DNA of 64,000 nt from CALOCY01 sp942491975 (GCA_942491975.1 CALOCY010000004.1:1-64000); one strand, 5' to 3'. Positions 45,640 through 54,517 are shown, numbered from the stretch's first letter. Numbers and translations are program-made. Notes: generated from the letters alone by a model not told the origin.

Positions 45640-48198
45640 ATGCTCATGGAAGTGAAGGATACTGTTGTGAAAGTTGCTGAAAAGCAGAAGATATACTCTT
45701 CTGAAGATGCATTCCAGGCCTCTCTTAAATATTTCAAAGGAGATGACCTGGCTGCCAGGGTCTGGGTGAACAAATACGCGCTGAAAGACTCTGATGGCAA
45801 CATTTTTGAATTAACCCCTGATGATATGCACCGGAGATTGGCCGGGGAAATTGCGCGTATTGAAAAAAAATACCCCAATGCACTGTTGGAAAATGAAGTT
45901 TATGAACTGATCAGGGATTTTAAATACATTGTTCCGCAGGGAGGCCCGATGTCGGGTATTGGAAATGACTTCCAGATTGCTTCGTTATCCAACTGTTTTG
46001 TAATTGGGAACGATGGAAAATCTGATTCGTATGGAGGTATAATGAAGGTGGATCAGGAGCAGGTACAACTGATGAAACGACGTGGTGGTGTGGGGCATGA
46101 CCTTTCGCATATCAGGCCGCAGGGGTCGCCGGTGAAAAACTCTGCCCTTACCTCTACCGGAATTGTGCCGTTTATGGAACGCTACTCCAACTCAACGCGT
46201 GAGGTGGCGCAGGATGGTCGGCGTGGTGCCCTGATGCTCTCGGTAGGGATTAAACACCCTGATTCGGAAAAATTTATCGATGCTAAAATGGAATCGGGCA
46301 AGGTAACGGGTGCCAATGTATCCGTCCGTATTGACGATGAATTTATGGAAGCTGTAGACAAAGGCACGGCTTACACTCAACAATATCCGCTGGAATCTGC
46401 TGAGCCTTGGGCTAAGAAAGAAATTGATGCATCTAAGTTGTGGGGTAAAATTGTACACAATGCATGGAAATCTGCTGAGCCCGGAATGCTTTTCTGGGAC
46501 ACCATAATAAGGGAATCGGTACCTGACTGTTATGCTGATTTGGGGTACAAAACCGTTTCCACCAATCCATGTGGAGAGATACCGCTTTGCCCGTATGACA
46601 GTTGTCGTTTGCTGGCACTGAACCTCTTTTCGTATGTTGACAATCCGTTTACTCCTGAGGCAAAGTTTAATTTCGACCTGTTTAAAAAACATGTGCGTTA
46701 TGCGCAACGGTTGATGGACGACATTATTGACCTGGAACTGGAAAAAATTGATGCAATTATCGGTAAAATAAGCAATGACCCTGAGGGAGCTGAAATTAAG
46801 CGGGTGGAGAAACAGCTTTGGCAGAATATCCGCCAGAAAGCCGTTGAAGGAAGGCGTACAGGGATTGGCATAACTGCTGAAGGGGATATGCTTGCTGCAC
46901 TGGGCTTGCAATACGGTAGTGAAAATGCTACGGATTTTTCGGAAGAGATTCACAAAACGATTGCGCTGGAAGCTTACCGTGGATCGGTATACCTGGCAAA
47001 AGACCGCGGGGCATTTGAAATCTTTGATGCAGCAAGGGAAAAAAACAACCCGTTTATACTGCGGCTTAAAAACGAAGATGGGCAACTCTACGAAGATATG
47101 CTCAGGTATGGCCGAAGGAACATTGCGTTACTGACCATTGCCCCTACAGGGACTACAAGCCTGATGACCCAAACTTCGTCGGGGATAGAACCCGTGTTTA
47201 TGCCTGTTTATAAGCGTCGCCGTAAAGTAAACCCCAATGACAAAGGTATAAGGGTTGATTTTACGGATGAAGTAGGTGATTCGTGGGAGGAATACACTGT
47301 TTTTCACCATAAATTTAAAGAATGGATGGAGAAAAACGGGTATAAACTCAACAAACGTTATACACAGGAAGAATTGGATAAGATGGTAGCGCAGTCGCCT
47401 TATTACAAAGCTACGTCAAATGATGTGGACTGGTTAAATAAGGTGAAAATGCAGGGGCGTATCCAAAAATGGGTCGACCACTCTATTAGTGTCACCATTA
47501 ACATGCCTGCCGATGTTACTGAAGACCTGGTCGGAAAACTCTATATGGAGGCATGGAAAGCCGGTTGTAAGGGGGTAACTGTTTATCGTGATGGTTCCAG
47601 GGCAGGGGTGCTCATCGCCAATGATGGAAAGAAAGATAACGGATCGGATTTCCCGACAAAACGTCCTGAAGAACTTGATGCCGAGGTTGTGCGCTTTCAA
47701 AACAATAAAGACAAATGGATTGCATTTATCGGATTAATTGATGAAAAACCGTATGAGATATTTACCGGTTTTGCAGATGACGAAGAGGGTATCCTGTTGC
47801 CCCGATCGGTAACTACAGGAAAAATAATTAAAAACAGGGATGACGAAGGCAGTTCGAGGTACGATTTTCAGTACTGTAACAATCGCGGGTACAAAACAAC
47901 GATTGAAGGCCTTTCGTATAAATTTAATCCCGAATACTGGAACTATGCCAAACTGATTTCCGGCACATTGCGCCACGGCATGCCCATCGAAAAGGTGGTT
48001 GACCTGATATCAAGCCTTCAGTTAGACAGCGAATCAATCAATACCTGGAAAAACGGGGTGGCACGGGCACTAAAAAAATACATTCCCGACGGGACCAAGG
48101 TAGATGGACAGAAATGTAACGGTTGTGGTTCTGAAAACCTGATCTATCAGGAGGGGTGCCTGACTTGTCCCGATTGCGGGACATCAAAGTGTGGTTAA
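45640..48198 (+). CDS. nrdJ: Adenosylcobalamin-dependent (class II) ribonucleotide reductase
   Basis: This 852-residue enzyme makes deoxyribonucleotides using coenzyme B12, working with or without oxygen. The conserved SLSNCFVIG (Cys119) and NPCGEIPL (active-site Cys at about 306) motifs and the barrel region are present. The extreme C-terminus holds a zinc-finger-like CNGCG...CLTCPDCG cluster followed by TSKCG, as in the longer class II enzymes. The start codon is ATG 45640. It is preceded by a 74-nt palindrome and followed by two hairpins. The operon context is single-gene. Its presence means the cell depends on cobalamin uptake or synthesis for this route. Confidence 0.95.
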   Translation: MLMEVKDTVVKVAEKQKIYSSEDAFQASLKYFKGDDLAARVWVNKYALKDSDGNIFELTPDDMHRRLAGEIARIEKKYPNALLENEVYELIRDFKYIVPQGGPMSGIGNDFQIASLSNCFVIGNDGKSDSYGGIMKVDQEQVQLMKRRGGVGHDLSHIRPQGSPVKNSALTSTGIVPFMERYSNSTREVAQDGRRGALMLSVGIKHPDSEKFIDAKMESGKVTGANVSVRIDDEFMEAVDKGTAYTQQYPLESAEPWAKKEIDASKLWGKIVHNAWKSAEPGMLFWDTIIRESVPDCYADLGYKTVSTNPCGEIPLCPYDSCRLLALNLFSYVDNPFTPEAKFNFDLFKKHVRYAQRLMDDIIDLELEKIDAIIGKISNDPEGAEIKRVEKQLWQNIRQKAVEGRRTGIGITAEGDMLAALGLQYGSENATDFSEEIHKTIALEAYRGSVYLAKDRGAFEIFDAAREKNNPFILRLKNEDGQLYEDMLRYGRRNIALLTIAPTGTTSLMTQTSSGIEPVFMPVYKRRRKVNPNDKGIRVDFTDEVGDSWEEYTVFHHKFKEWMEKNGYKLNKRYTQEELDKMVAQSPYYKATSNDVDWLNKVKMQGRIQKWVDHSISVTINMPADVTEDLVGKLYMEAWKAGCKGVTVYRDGSRAGVLIANDGKKDNGSDFPTKRPEELDAEVVRFQNNKDKWIAFIGLIDEKPYEIFTGFADDEEGILLPRSVTTGKIIKNRDDEGSSRYDFQYCNNRGYKTTIEGLSYKFNPEYWNYAKLISGTLRHGMPIEKVVDLISSLQLDSESINTWKNGVARALKKYIPDGTKVDGQKCNGCGSENLIYQEGCLTCPDCGTSKCG

Positions 48199-48206
48199 TT
48201 AAAATA

Positions 48207-48235
48207 CTTTTCCAAAGTTTAAAACTTTGGAAAAG
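48207..48235. terminator. Hairpin CTTTTCCAAAGTTT/AAACTTTGGAAAAG after nrdJ
   Basis: A perfect 14-bp stem with a single A in the loop, right after nrdJ. The arm is shared with the nested repeat at 3899-3980. Confidence 0.6.
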
Positions 48236-48252
48236 ATGACTAGTCCTAAATA

Positions 48253-48277
48253 AAAAGGCCTCCATCGGAGGCCTTTT
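48253..48277. terminator. Bidirectional terminator between nrdJ and the small gene
   Basis: AAAAGGCCTCC (48253-48263), loop ATC, GGAGGCCTTTT (48267-48277): a perfect stem with A and T tails on both sides, fitting convergent genes. Confidence 0.8.
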
Positions 48278-48278
48278 C

Positions 48279-48476
48279 TTATACTAGTGCATTTACATTA
48301 TTAAACAATCGGGCAAGGATCTCCGGGTACTCTTTCCCGAACGTCTTATACGCCCACTCTTTTAATTCAATCAACTCGTGACTGTTGACCCAATTAATGC
48401 ATTTTTTTAACTCTTTCTCAAAAAGGCCTCTGTTGAAACTCACTTTAGGAAGAATTACTTTTGCATATTCTAACAT
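48279..48476 (-). CDS. Small conserved hypothetical protein (65 aa)
   Basis: This 65-residue soluble, helix-rich protein (MLEYAKVILPKVSFNRGLFEKELKK) has two aromatic clusters (WVNSHE, EWAYKTFGKEYPEI). I recognise the general style of small Bacteroidota proteins but not a function. Coding is supported by composition and by a bidirectional terminator immediately after its stop. Its upstream spacer is the same one that feeds the lysine cluster on the other strand. Confidence 0.6.
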   Translation of the reverse strand: MLEYAKVILPKVSFNRGLFEKELKKCINWVNSHELIELKEWAYKTFGKEYPEILARLFNNVNALV

Positions 48477-48903
48477 AGCTAATCGGGTTTTAAACGTTTT
48501 TTATACTCTCTAATTTAACGAGAAAATTCCACAAAAAATATGTCGTAAAATATCTTTTAACAAATTATAACTCTTTTTTAAGATTTGGATTTTATGATTT
48601 CTTCGTTCAAAAAATCATAACTGTTTTCCTAATAATTGGTTTCACAGGTTAGTTGAAAATATTTGTTGTTTTTGGATGGTTTTAAAACATGGCGAAAAAT
48701 TTCCTCGATAATATATTTTTTTGAGGGAGAATGTCAAATTTAAAAATTATAAGCCCTGAAGAAACGAATCCTTACACTTTCTTGTTTTTTTCATTCATAT
48801 GGTTTCAATGTGGTTGTATAACATTCATGCAATGAGTACTTTCCGTTAATGTTTTTGCTAACTTGAACAACCAAATTTCAGGTTTTTACGTTCATAAAAT
48901 AGA
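48477..48903. other. AT-rich divergent spacer, promoter region of the lysine cluster
   Basis: No gene is seen. This 427-bp region separates the small minus-strand gene from the citrate-lyase-like genes, so it must hold promoters in both directions. I could not find a clear TTTG-N17-20-TAnnTTTG pair or an obvious operator for the plus-strand cluster. Confidence 0.5.
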
Positions 48904-50151
48904 ATGTTGTATAAACGCTTTTCAACCCGTAATGCTATGACGAAAAAAATTGGCACAGCAGGAAATAAAGGTCGCTTGGTGCGCTCCGACTGCCATATTC
49001 AGCTTATGTTGAACGAGGGTGGGGGAAATGTAATCGAGCTGCAAAGTAAAGTGGGAAGCCTGTATGGAGACTCTATCAAAGAACTGTGTCTTCAGGTGCT
49101 TAACTTTTACGAGATCGAAAATGCAAAAGTTGAGATCGAAGATAAAGGGGCATTGCCCTTTGTGTTGGCGGCACGCATGGAAGCAGTCATAAAGCAGGTA
49201 AAAGGGACAGCCAAAGAATACCTGTTACCTGAATTGCCCGGAAATGATTATACAACCGGGAAAGAGATTAATCGTCGCTCACGGCTCTACCTGCCGGGGA
49301 ATGACCCGAAACTCATGATCAACGCAGGGCTTCACGGGGCTGATGGCATCATCCTTGATCTGGAAGATGCGGTGGCATTCGACAAAAAAGAGGAAGCCCG
49401 GATATTGGTGCGTAATGCGTTGCGCCAAGTCGATTTTTATGGAGCTGAACGTATGGTGCGCATCAATCAGGTTCCACGTGGACTTGATGATCTCTCTTTT
49501 GTTGTTCCTTACGGTGTAAATCTTATACTTATTCCCAAATGTGAAACACCGGAACAGGTGCAGCAGGTTGAGGAAGAGATTGCCAGACTACAGGGTAAGA
49601 AAAATACACAAATACACCTGATGCCCATCATCGAAAGTGCATTGGGCGTAGTTAATGCCTACAACATTGCCAAAGCTTCTGAAAATGTGGTGGCACTGGC
49701 AGTGGGACTGGAAGACTACACGGCTGATATTGGCGCACAACGTACCAACGAAGCCAAAGAGAGCTTCTTTGCCCGCAGTGCAGTGGTCAACGCTTGCAGG
49801 GCTGCCGGCATACAACCTATCGACTCGGTGTTCTCCGATGTGGCAGATATGGAAGCACTCCAAAAAAATGTGCTGGAATCGAAAGCAATGGGTTTTGCCG
49901 GTATGGGATGTATCCACCCGCGACAGGTGCAGGTGGTCAATGACAACTTTGATCCTTCGGAAGAAGATATTACCAAAGCCCAAAAGATTGTAGACGCTTT
50001 CCATAAAGCCGAAGAACAAGGCCTGGGTGTGGTCTCTGTGGGGACAAAAATGGTTGATCCCCCTGTGGTAAAAAGGGCATTAAAGGTAATTGGTGATGCC
50101 ATTGCCTCACGAAAACTGGAAAAAAACTGGAGGGACAATTATGAAGGATAA
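48904..50151 (+). CDS. Citrate-lyase-type gamma (ACP) and beta (lyase) subunit fusion, possible homocitrate lyase
   Basis: This 415-residue protein fuses two subunits that are normally separate. Residues about 12-100 resemble the acyl carrier CitD: GTAGNKGRLVRSDCHIQL with the prosthetic-group Ser28, then EDKGALPFVLAARMEAVIKQ. Residues about 124-415 are CitE-like: RSRLYLPGNDPKLM, DLEDAV, IIESALGVVNAY and GLEDYTADIG. In citrate lyase the beta subunit cleaves citryl-ACP to acetyl-ACP and oxaloacetate. The following CitF-like gene overlaps its stop. The neighbouring lysine genes suggest homocitrate as substrate (inference). Start may be ATG 48904 or 48937. Confidence 0.85.
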   Translation: MLYKRFSTRNAMTKKIGTAGNKGRLVRSDCHIQLMLNEGGGNVIELQSKVGSLYGDSIKELCLQVLNFYEIENAKVEIEDKGALPFVLAARMEAVIKQVKGTAKEYLLPELPGNDYTTGKEINRRSRLYLPGNDPKLMINAGLHGADGIILDLEDAVAFDKKEEARILVRNALRQVDFYGAERMVRINQVPRGLDDLSFVVPYGVNLILIPKCETPEQVQQVEEEIARLQGKKNTQIHLMPIIESALGVVNAYNIAKASENVVALAVGLEDYTADIGAQRTNEAKESFFARSAVVNACRAAGIQPIDSVFSDVADMEALQKNVLESKAMGFAGMGCIHPRQVQVVNDNFDPSEEDITKAQKIVDAFHKAEEQGLGVVSVGTKMVDPPVVKRALKVIGDAIASRKLEKNWRDNYEG

Positions 50152-51697
50152 AATGATAAAAAATGCCGTAGGGCGGATGATCCCTACCCATATCAATGGC
50201 GAAGAAGTGATCCCATTCAAAGGAAAAGGGAAACACCGGCCAACCGGTAAAAAATATGCTCCCCCCATCCCTTCATGTGCCGACTATCCCGATGATGGGA
50301 ATAAATCGGTAGCATCGCTTAAAGATGCACTGGTAAAAGCAGGAATCAAAGACGGTATGACCATTGCCACGCACCACCACTTCAGAAACGGTGATTTGGT
50401 AGCTAATATGCTTTTCGATATTATAAAAGAGTTGGGCATAAAAGATATTCGGTGGTTTCCTTCGGCTTCATTTCCGTGCAACGAACACCTTATTCAATAC
50501 CTCGAAGACGGGACAATACACCATATCGAAGGAAGTATGAACGGGCCGTTAGGCCGGTTTGCTTCCGAAGGTAAGATGAAGGGTACGGCCGTATTGCGTT
50601 CACATGGCGGACGGGTACAGGCCATTCAGGATGGTGAAGTAAAAATAGACATTGCTGTAATTGCCGCCCCGGCAGCTGACCCGTTTGGGAATGCCAACGG
50701 ACTATCGGGCGGTTCGGCATGTGGCGTGTTGGGATATGCTTATCCCGATGCCATGTATGCCGATAAAGTGATTATGGTTACCGATAACCTGGTTAAATTC
50801 CCCTGTATGCCTATGCAGATTCAGGGCAACTATGTCGATTATGTAGTTGAGGTAGACAATGTGGGTATCCCCGAAAAAATTGTGTCTGGTACCACGCAGG
50901 TCACTAAAAGCCCCGACCGGTTGAAAATAGCCGAAATGACGGCACAATTCTGTAAAGAAACCGGCATGTTGCACGATGGATGCTACATGCAGGCAGGTGC
51001 AGGTGGTATCTCACTGGCTATTGCTGTTTTTATGCACGGTATCCTGAAGGACAACAACTGGAAGGCCCGTTTGGGATTTGGGGGTAGTACGCAGTATATG
51101 GTAGAGATGTTGGAAGATGGATCAATGGAGCATATTTTGGATGCACAGGCCTTTGATTTGGATGCTGTGCGCTCCATTGCCGAAAATGAAAACCATCACA
51201 GCTATCCGGTATACAATGCCTATAACTATCATTCGAAAGGAAACCTTACTTCGATGATGGATATTATGATACTGGGAGCTACAGAAGTGGATGTCAACTT
51301 CAACGGTAATGTGGCTACGCACTCCGATGGTTACCTGTTACACGGCATTGGCGGATGGCAAAACTGTTTGCATGCCAAAAACGTTATTCTTCCGGTGCCG
51401 TTGTTTCGCGACAGAATACCGGTTATTGTGGATGATGTAACCACTGTTTGTGGCCCGGGTGAAATGATTGACGTGATCATTACCGAAAGGGGTATTGCCA
51501 TTAACCCGTTGCGTAAAGATCTGTTGGAAAAAGTAAAAGGTTCCAATCTGCCTATTAAAACCATTCAGGAACTCAAAGACGAGGCCGAACGGATATGTGG
51601 AAAACCACGTAAACCGGAATATACCGACAAAGTTGTTGCTGCCATCAAATGGGTAGATGGTACGGTGATTGATGTGGTAAGGCAGGTGAAGAAATAA
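50141..51697 (+). CDS. Citrate-lyase alpha-subunit-type acyl-ACP transferase (CitF-like)
   Basis: This 518-residue protein matches the CitF family along its whole length: DGMTIATHHHFRNGDLVANM near the N-terminus, HSHGGRVQAIQDGE-like (here RSHGGRVQ), FGNANG, and late ERGIAINPLRKDL and DGTVIDVVRQVKK. CitF exchanges acetyl for the substrate acyl group on the ACP subunit. ATG 50141 is preceded by GGAGGG and overlaps the previous stop by 11 nt, indicating coupled translation; ATG 50153 is the alternative. No citC, citX or citG genes are seen nearby, so prosthetic-group synthesis must be encoded elsewhere. Confidence 0.85.
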   Translation: MKDKMIKNAVGRMIPTHINGEEVIPFKGKGKHRPTGKKYAPPIPSCADYPDDGNKSVASLKDALVKAGIKDGMTIATHHHFRNGDLVANMLFDIIKELGIKDIRWFPSASFPCNEHLIQYLEDGTIHHIEGSMNGPLGRFASEGKMKGTAVLRSHGGRVQAIQDGEVKIDIAVIAAPAADPFGNANGLSGGSACGVLGYAYPDAMYADKVIMVTDNLVKFPCMPMQIQGNYVDYVVEVDNVGIPEKIVSGTTQVTKSPDRLKIAEMTAQFCKETGMLHDGCYMQAGAGGISLAIAVFMHGILKDNNWKARLGFGGSTQYMVEMLEDGSMEHILDAQAFDLDAVRSIAENENHHSYPVYNAYNYHSKGNLTSMMDIMILGATEVDVNFNGNVATHSDGYLLHGIGGWQNCLHAKNVILPVPLFRDRIPVIVDDVTTVCGPGEMIDVIITERGIAINPLRKDLLEKVKGSNLPIKTIQELKDEAERICGKPRKPEYTDKVVAAIKWVDGTVIDVVRQVKK

Positions 51698-51804
51698 GAA
51701 GTGGAGGAGAAGCTGGAAGGTTATTACACCGCGGTTTCAACCCGGTGAATGAAAAGCTAACAAAAAGATAGGCTTTAGCCTTTAATTTTTAGATAAAAGG
51801 ATCA

Positions 51805-52128
51805 ATGAAAATAATTGAAAAAATAGCGATTAAATATTTTTTAATCTTAATAGGTGTCATGTTACTTAAACCTGCAGTTATAACATTTCATCATCATCTA
51901 ATATTTGCGTTGGATATAGAAGACCCTGTTCAGTTAAGTCGTAAGATTATCCTTATAGCAGGTTATTTAATAAATATTATTGTAGGAATTTTTATTCTTG
52001 TGGATTCAATAAAACACTTAAAAAATAAAGTGCTTATATCCATATTAGGATTTTGTTTGCCAATTTTTGGAGTATGTTTTTTACTTATAGAGAAATATTT
52101 TCTACTAAAAACTATCGAAAATGAATAA
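51805..52128 (+). CDS. Small membrane protein A of the lysine cluster
   Basis: This 107-residue protein has about three hydrophobic helices (about residues 10-28, 48-68 and 77-97) and no recognised domain. It is AT-rich compared with the enzymes on either side. Its stop overlaps the ATG of the next small membrane protein (ATGA), and both begin with similar IxxKYxLIL segments, suggesting they may be distant duplicates. Possible transport or membrane-anchoring partner, but nothing more can be said. Insertion of unrelated cargo is another option. Confidence 0.55.
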   Translation: MKIIEKIAIKYFLILIGVMLLKPAVITFHHHLIFALDIEDPVQLSRKIILIAGYLINIIVGIFILVDSIKHLKNKVLISILGFCLPIFGVCFLLIEKYFLLKTIENE

Positions 52129-52441
52129 TAGCACAATAAAGTTTATAGGAAAATACGCATTAATATTGACAATATTTTATGTCATTGAGTTTTTGACGGC
52201 ACAGCTTATTCAGTATGGAATTAAAGAAATGGGAGCTGATGATTTATATTCCTATATGCCTATGTTTCTTATGGTCTTTTCTTTTTTATTGAATGTTGTT
52301 ACTGCAATAATTGTAAGTTCAGATAAAAAGAAACTGAATATCGTTGGCAAATATGCTGTTTTGCTAACACTATTTTATAGACCTGTTGGAGTTGTCCTGT
52401 TTCTATTGTATTTGATAAATGGAGACTTAAATGAGAAGTGA
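52121..52441 (+). CDS. Small membrane protein B of the lysine cluster
   Basis: This 106-residue protein has about three hydrophobic segments (residues 9-31, 46-66 and 75-100) and no recognised domain. The start overlaps the previous stop by 8 nt. Two KYA-LLT-like segments (GKYALILTIFY and GKYAVLLTLFY) suggest an internal repeat. It is followed by a 117-bp A-rich spacer before the dehydrogenase. Function unknown. Confidence 0.55.
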   Translation: MNNSTIKFIGKYALILTIFYVIEFLTAQLIQYGIKEMGADDLYSYMPMFLMVFSFLLNVVTAIIVSSDKKKLNIVGKYAVLLTLFYRPVGVVLFLLYLINGDLNEK

Positions 52442-52558
52442 ACAATAGAAAATGAGCAATGAAAAACGGGCAAACAAACAACTAAACGACTCAACAAAAA
52501 ACAAATCAACAATAAAACAATAAGAAAAATAATTACACACAATTAAAAATTACGAACT

Positions 52559-53752
52559 ATGACAAAAAGGACTATTGTTGCAATGCCGGGCGATGGCATA
52601 GGAAAAGTCGTTCTTGACGAAACAATAAAAGTATTGAGTGCAGCCGGTTTTGATGCCGACTATGTAGAAGGCGATATCGGTTGGGAATTCTGGTGTAAAG
52701 AAGGAAATCCGCTTCCAAAACGTACTATTGACCTGTTGGAGAAACATAAAATCGGGTTGTTTGGTGCCATTACATCAAAACCTAAAGATGAGGCATTTGA
52801 AGAATTGGCTCCTGAGCTAAAAGACAAAGGATTGGTCTATTCAAGTCCGATTGTGGGGTTAAGGCAACACTTCAAACTTGATATCTGTATCCGTCCTTGC
52901 CGTACGTACAAAGGCAATCCGTTGAATTTTATTCGTCGTGGACCTAACAACACTGTTGAAGAGCCTGGAGTTGATGTAGCTATTTTCCGTCAAAACACCG
53001 AAGGGTTGTACGGTGGGGTAGAATGGAGCAATCCTCCAAAAGAGGTACACGATGCACTGATGACACACCCTAAATTCAAGCAAAACTTTGGAAGTGTACC
53101 CAAAGAGGAGCTTTCCATCTCTACACGTATCTTCACACAAAAATATACCGAGCGTATTCTGCGTGCCTCATTTGAATATGCCAGAAAATATGGTTACAAA
53201 TCGGTAACAGTTTGTGAAAAACCCAATGTTATTCGCGAAACATCGGGTATGATGTACAAAATGGCACTGCAAATGCAGAAAGCCGACTATCCTGAAATTC
53301 AATTGTGGAACACCAACATTGATGCACAGATGATGTGGCTCACCAAAAATCCGGAAGACTACGGTGTAGTTGTAGCCGGTAACATGTTTGGTGACATTAT
53401 CTCTGACGGCTTTGCCGGGTTGATTGGCGGATTGGGTTTTGCATGTAGTGCACAAATGGGCGAAAACGGTGTAGCGGTATTTGAACCTACACACGGATCA
53501 GCACCTAAATATGCCGACTATGAAACTTCTATCGTTAACCCGATAGCCATGATCGAATCGGCGTGTATGATGCTCGACTACATCGAAGAAGGTGACATTG
53601 CTGTCCGTATCCGTAAAGCTATTGCCGAAGTGGTAATTGAAGGAAAAGTAAAAACATACGACATGATGAAAATGGCAGGAAGGCCTGACGTTGTTGAAAA
53701 AGGTGCCGCATCGACCATTCAAATGGCAGATGCAATTATTGCAAAATTATAA
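52559..53752 (+). CDS. Isocitrate/homoisocitrate dehydrogenase-type beta-decarboxylating dehydrogenase
   Basis: This 397-residue protein belongs to the IDH/IPMDH/homoisocitrate dehydrogenase family. Visible sites are GDGIG (11-15), NTEGLYGG (146-153) in the substrate loop, the Arg-rich RPCRTYKGNP, and NMFGDIISD (275-283) with the metal-binding Asps. After THGSAP comes Lys317-Tyr318; in E. coli Icd the equivalent Lys-Tyr pair contacts the 2'-phosphate of NADP, so NADP(H) use is predicted. Here I infer reductive carboxylation of 2-oxoadipate to homoisocitrate. Ordinary isocitrate is the main alternative. It lies between the membrane proteins and the HD-like gene. Confidence 0.88.
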   Translation: MTKRTIVAMPGDGIGKVVLDETIKVLSAAGFDADYVEGDIGWEFWCKEGNPLPKRTIDLLEKHKIGLFGAITSKPKDEAFEELAPELKDKGLVYSSPIVGLRQHFKLDICIRPCRTYKGNPLNFIRRGPNNTVEEPGVDVAIFRQNTEGLYGGVEWSNPPKEVHDALMTHPKFKQNFGSVPKEELSISTRIFTQKYTERILRASFEYARKYGYKSVTVCEKPNVIRETSGMMYKMALQMQKADYPEIQLWNTNIDAQMMWLTKNPEDYGVVVAGNMFGDIISDGFAGLIGGLGFACSAQMGENGVAVFEPTHGSAPKYADYETSIVNPIAMIESACMMLDYIEEGDIAVRIRKAIAEVVIEGKVKTYDMMKMAGRPDVVEKGAASTIQMADAIIAKL

Positions 53753-53772
53753 CAATTCAGTTCATCCTTATT

Positions 53773-53796
53773 CCCCTCTCCATTAATGGAGAGGGG
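53773..53796. repeat. Palindrome CCCCTCTCCA-TTAA-TGGAGAGGGG
   Basis: A 10-bp perfect stem, between the dehydrogenase and HD-like genes. It is related in sequence and in the following GGGGTGAGGT tail to the palindrome at 7137-7167. Confidence 0.65.
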
Positions 53797-53824
53797 CTAG
53801 GGGTGAGGTTAAAAATATTCAATC

Positions 53825-54370
53825 ATGAGTGAAGCAAAAAAACTCTGGCCTGAACTGGACTGGATAAAAGACGAAGCCTTAAGGGTACAAACGGAAAAAA
53901 CGTGGGAATTGGCGTTGGAACGAAGTGTACTCAATGCCGATGATCTTAACCGGATTCCTTTTACCCTCTTATGTGGCCCCGACCTAAAGGTCTCGTTTAT
54001 GGATCACAAACGTGCAGTGGTACACATTGCCCGCGACAGTGGTGAAAAAATGAATGCATTCTTCAAAGATGAATTGCCGGTGGATATGGATGTACTCATT
54101 GCCGGTGCGATATTGGCTGATGTGGGTAAATTGCTGGAATATGTATTGGATGATGAAGGGAAAGCAGTACAAGGCAGCTATGGTAAATATTTGCGTCATC
54201 CTTTCTCGGGCGTATCATTGGCCGAAGAGTGTGGTGTACCCGCTGAAGTATGTCATATTATTGCCACACATGCCGGTGAAGGTGATATGGTAAAACGTAC
54301 CACCGAAGCATACGTGGTACACCATGCCGATTTTATGACATTTTTACCATTTAAAAGCAGGTTAAAGTAA
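53825..54370 (+). CDS. HD-like protein with a degenerate HD motif
   Basis: This 181-residue protein shows the layout of an HD domain: FMDHKRAVVHIARD supplies the first His, then LADVGKLLEY where a canonical domain has HDxGK, LRHPFSGVSLAEE and IIATHAGEGD, then VVHHADFMTF. The usual His of the HD pair is replaced by Ala, so metal-dependent phosphohydrolase activity may be altered or absent. It sits inside the lysine cluster between the dehydrogenase and the first aconitase-like gene. No pathway step is obvious for it; a regulatory or substrate-binding role is a guess. Confidence 0.75.
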   Translation: MSEAKKLWPELDWIKDEALRVQTEKTWELALERSVLNADDLNRIPFTLLCGPDLKVSFMDHKRAVVHIARDSGEKMNAFFKDELPVDMDVLIAGAILADVGKLLEYVLDDEGKAVQGSYGKYLRHPFSGVSLAEECGVPAEVCHIIATHAGEGDMVKRTTEAYVVHHADFMTFLPFKSRLK

Positions 54371-54517
54371 ATGAACAATGTGCAATGAGAAGTAGAGGAG
54401 TGAAGAATTGGAGAATAGAAGAAGAAACAGTAAAAAGAGAAAGGTAACTTAACAGCGACTTTCAACTCCGGTCTTTCGGCTTCGGACTTCAGTCCTCAAT
54501 TTAAAAATCTAGTCATA

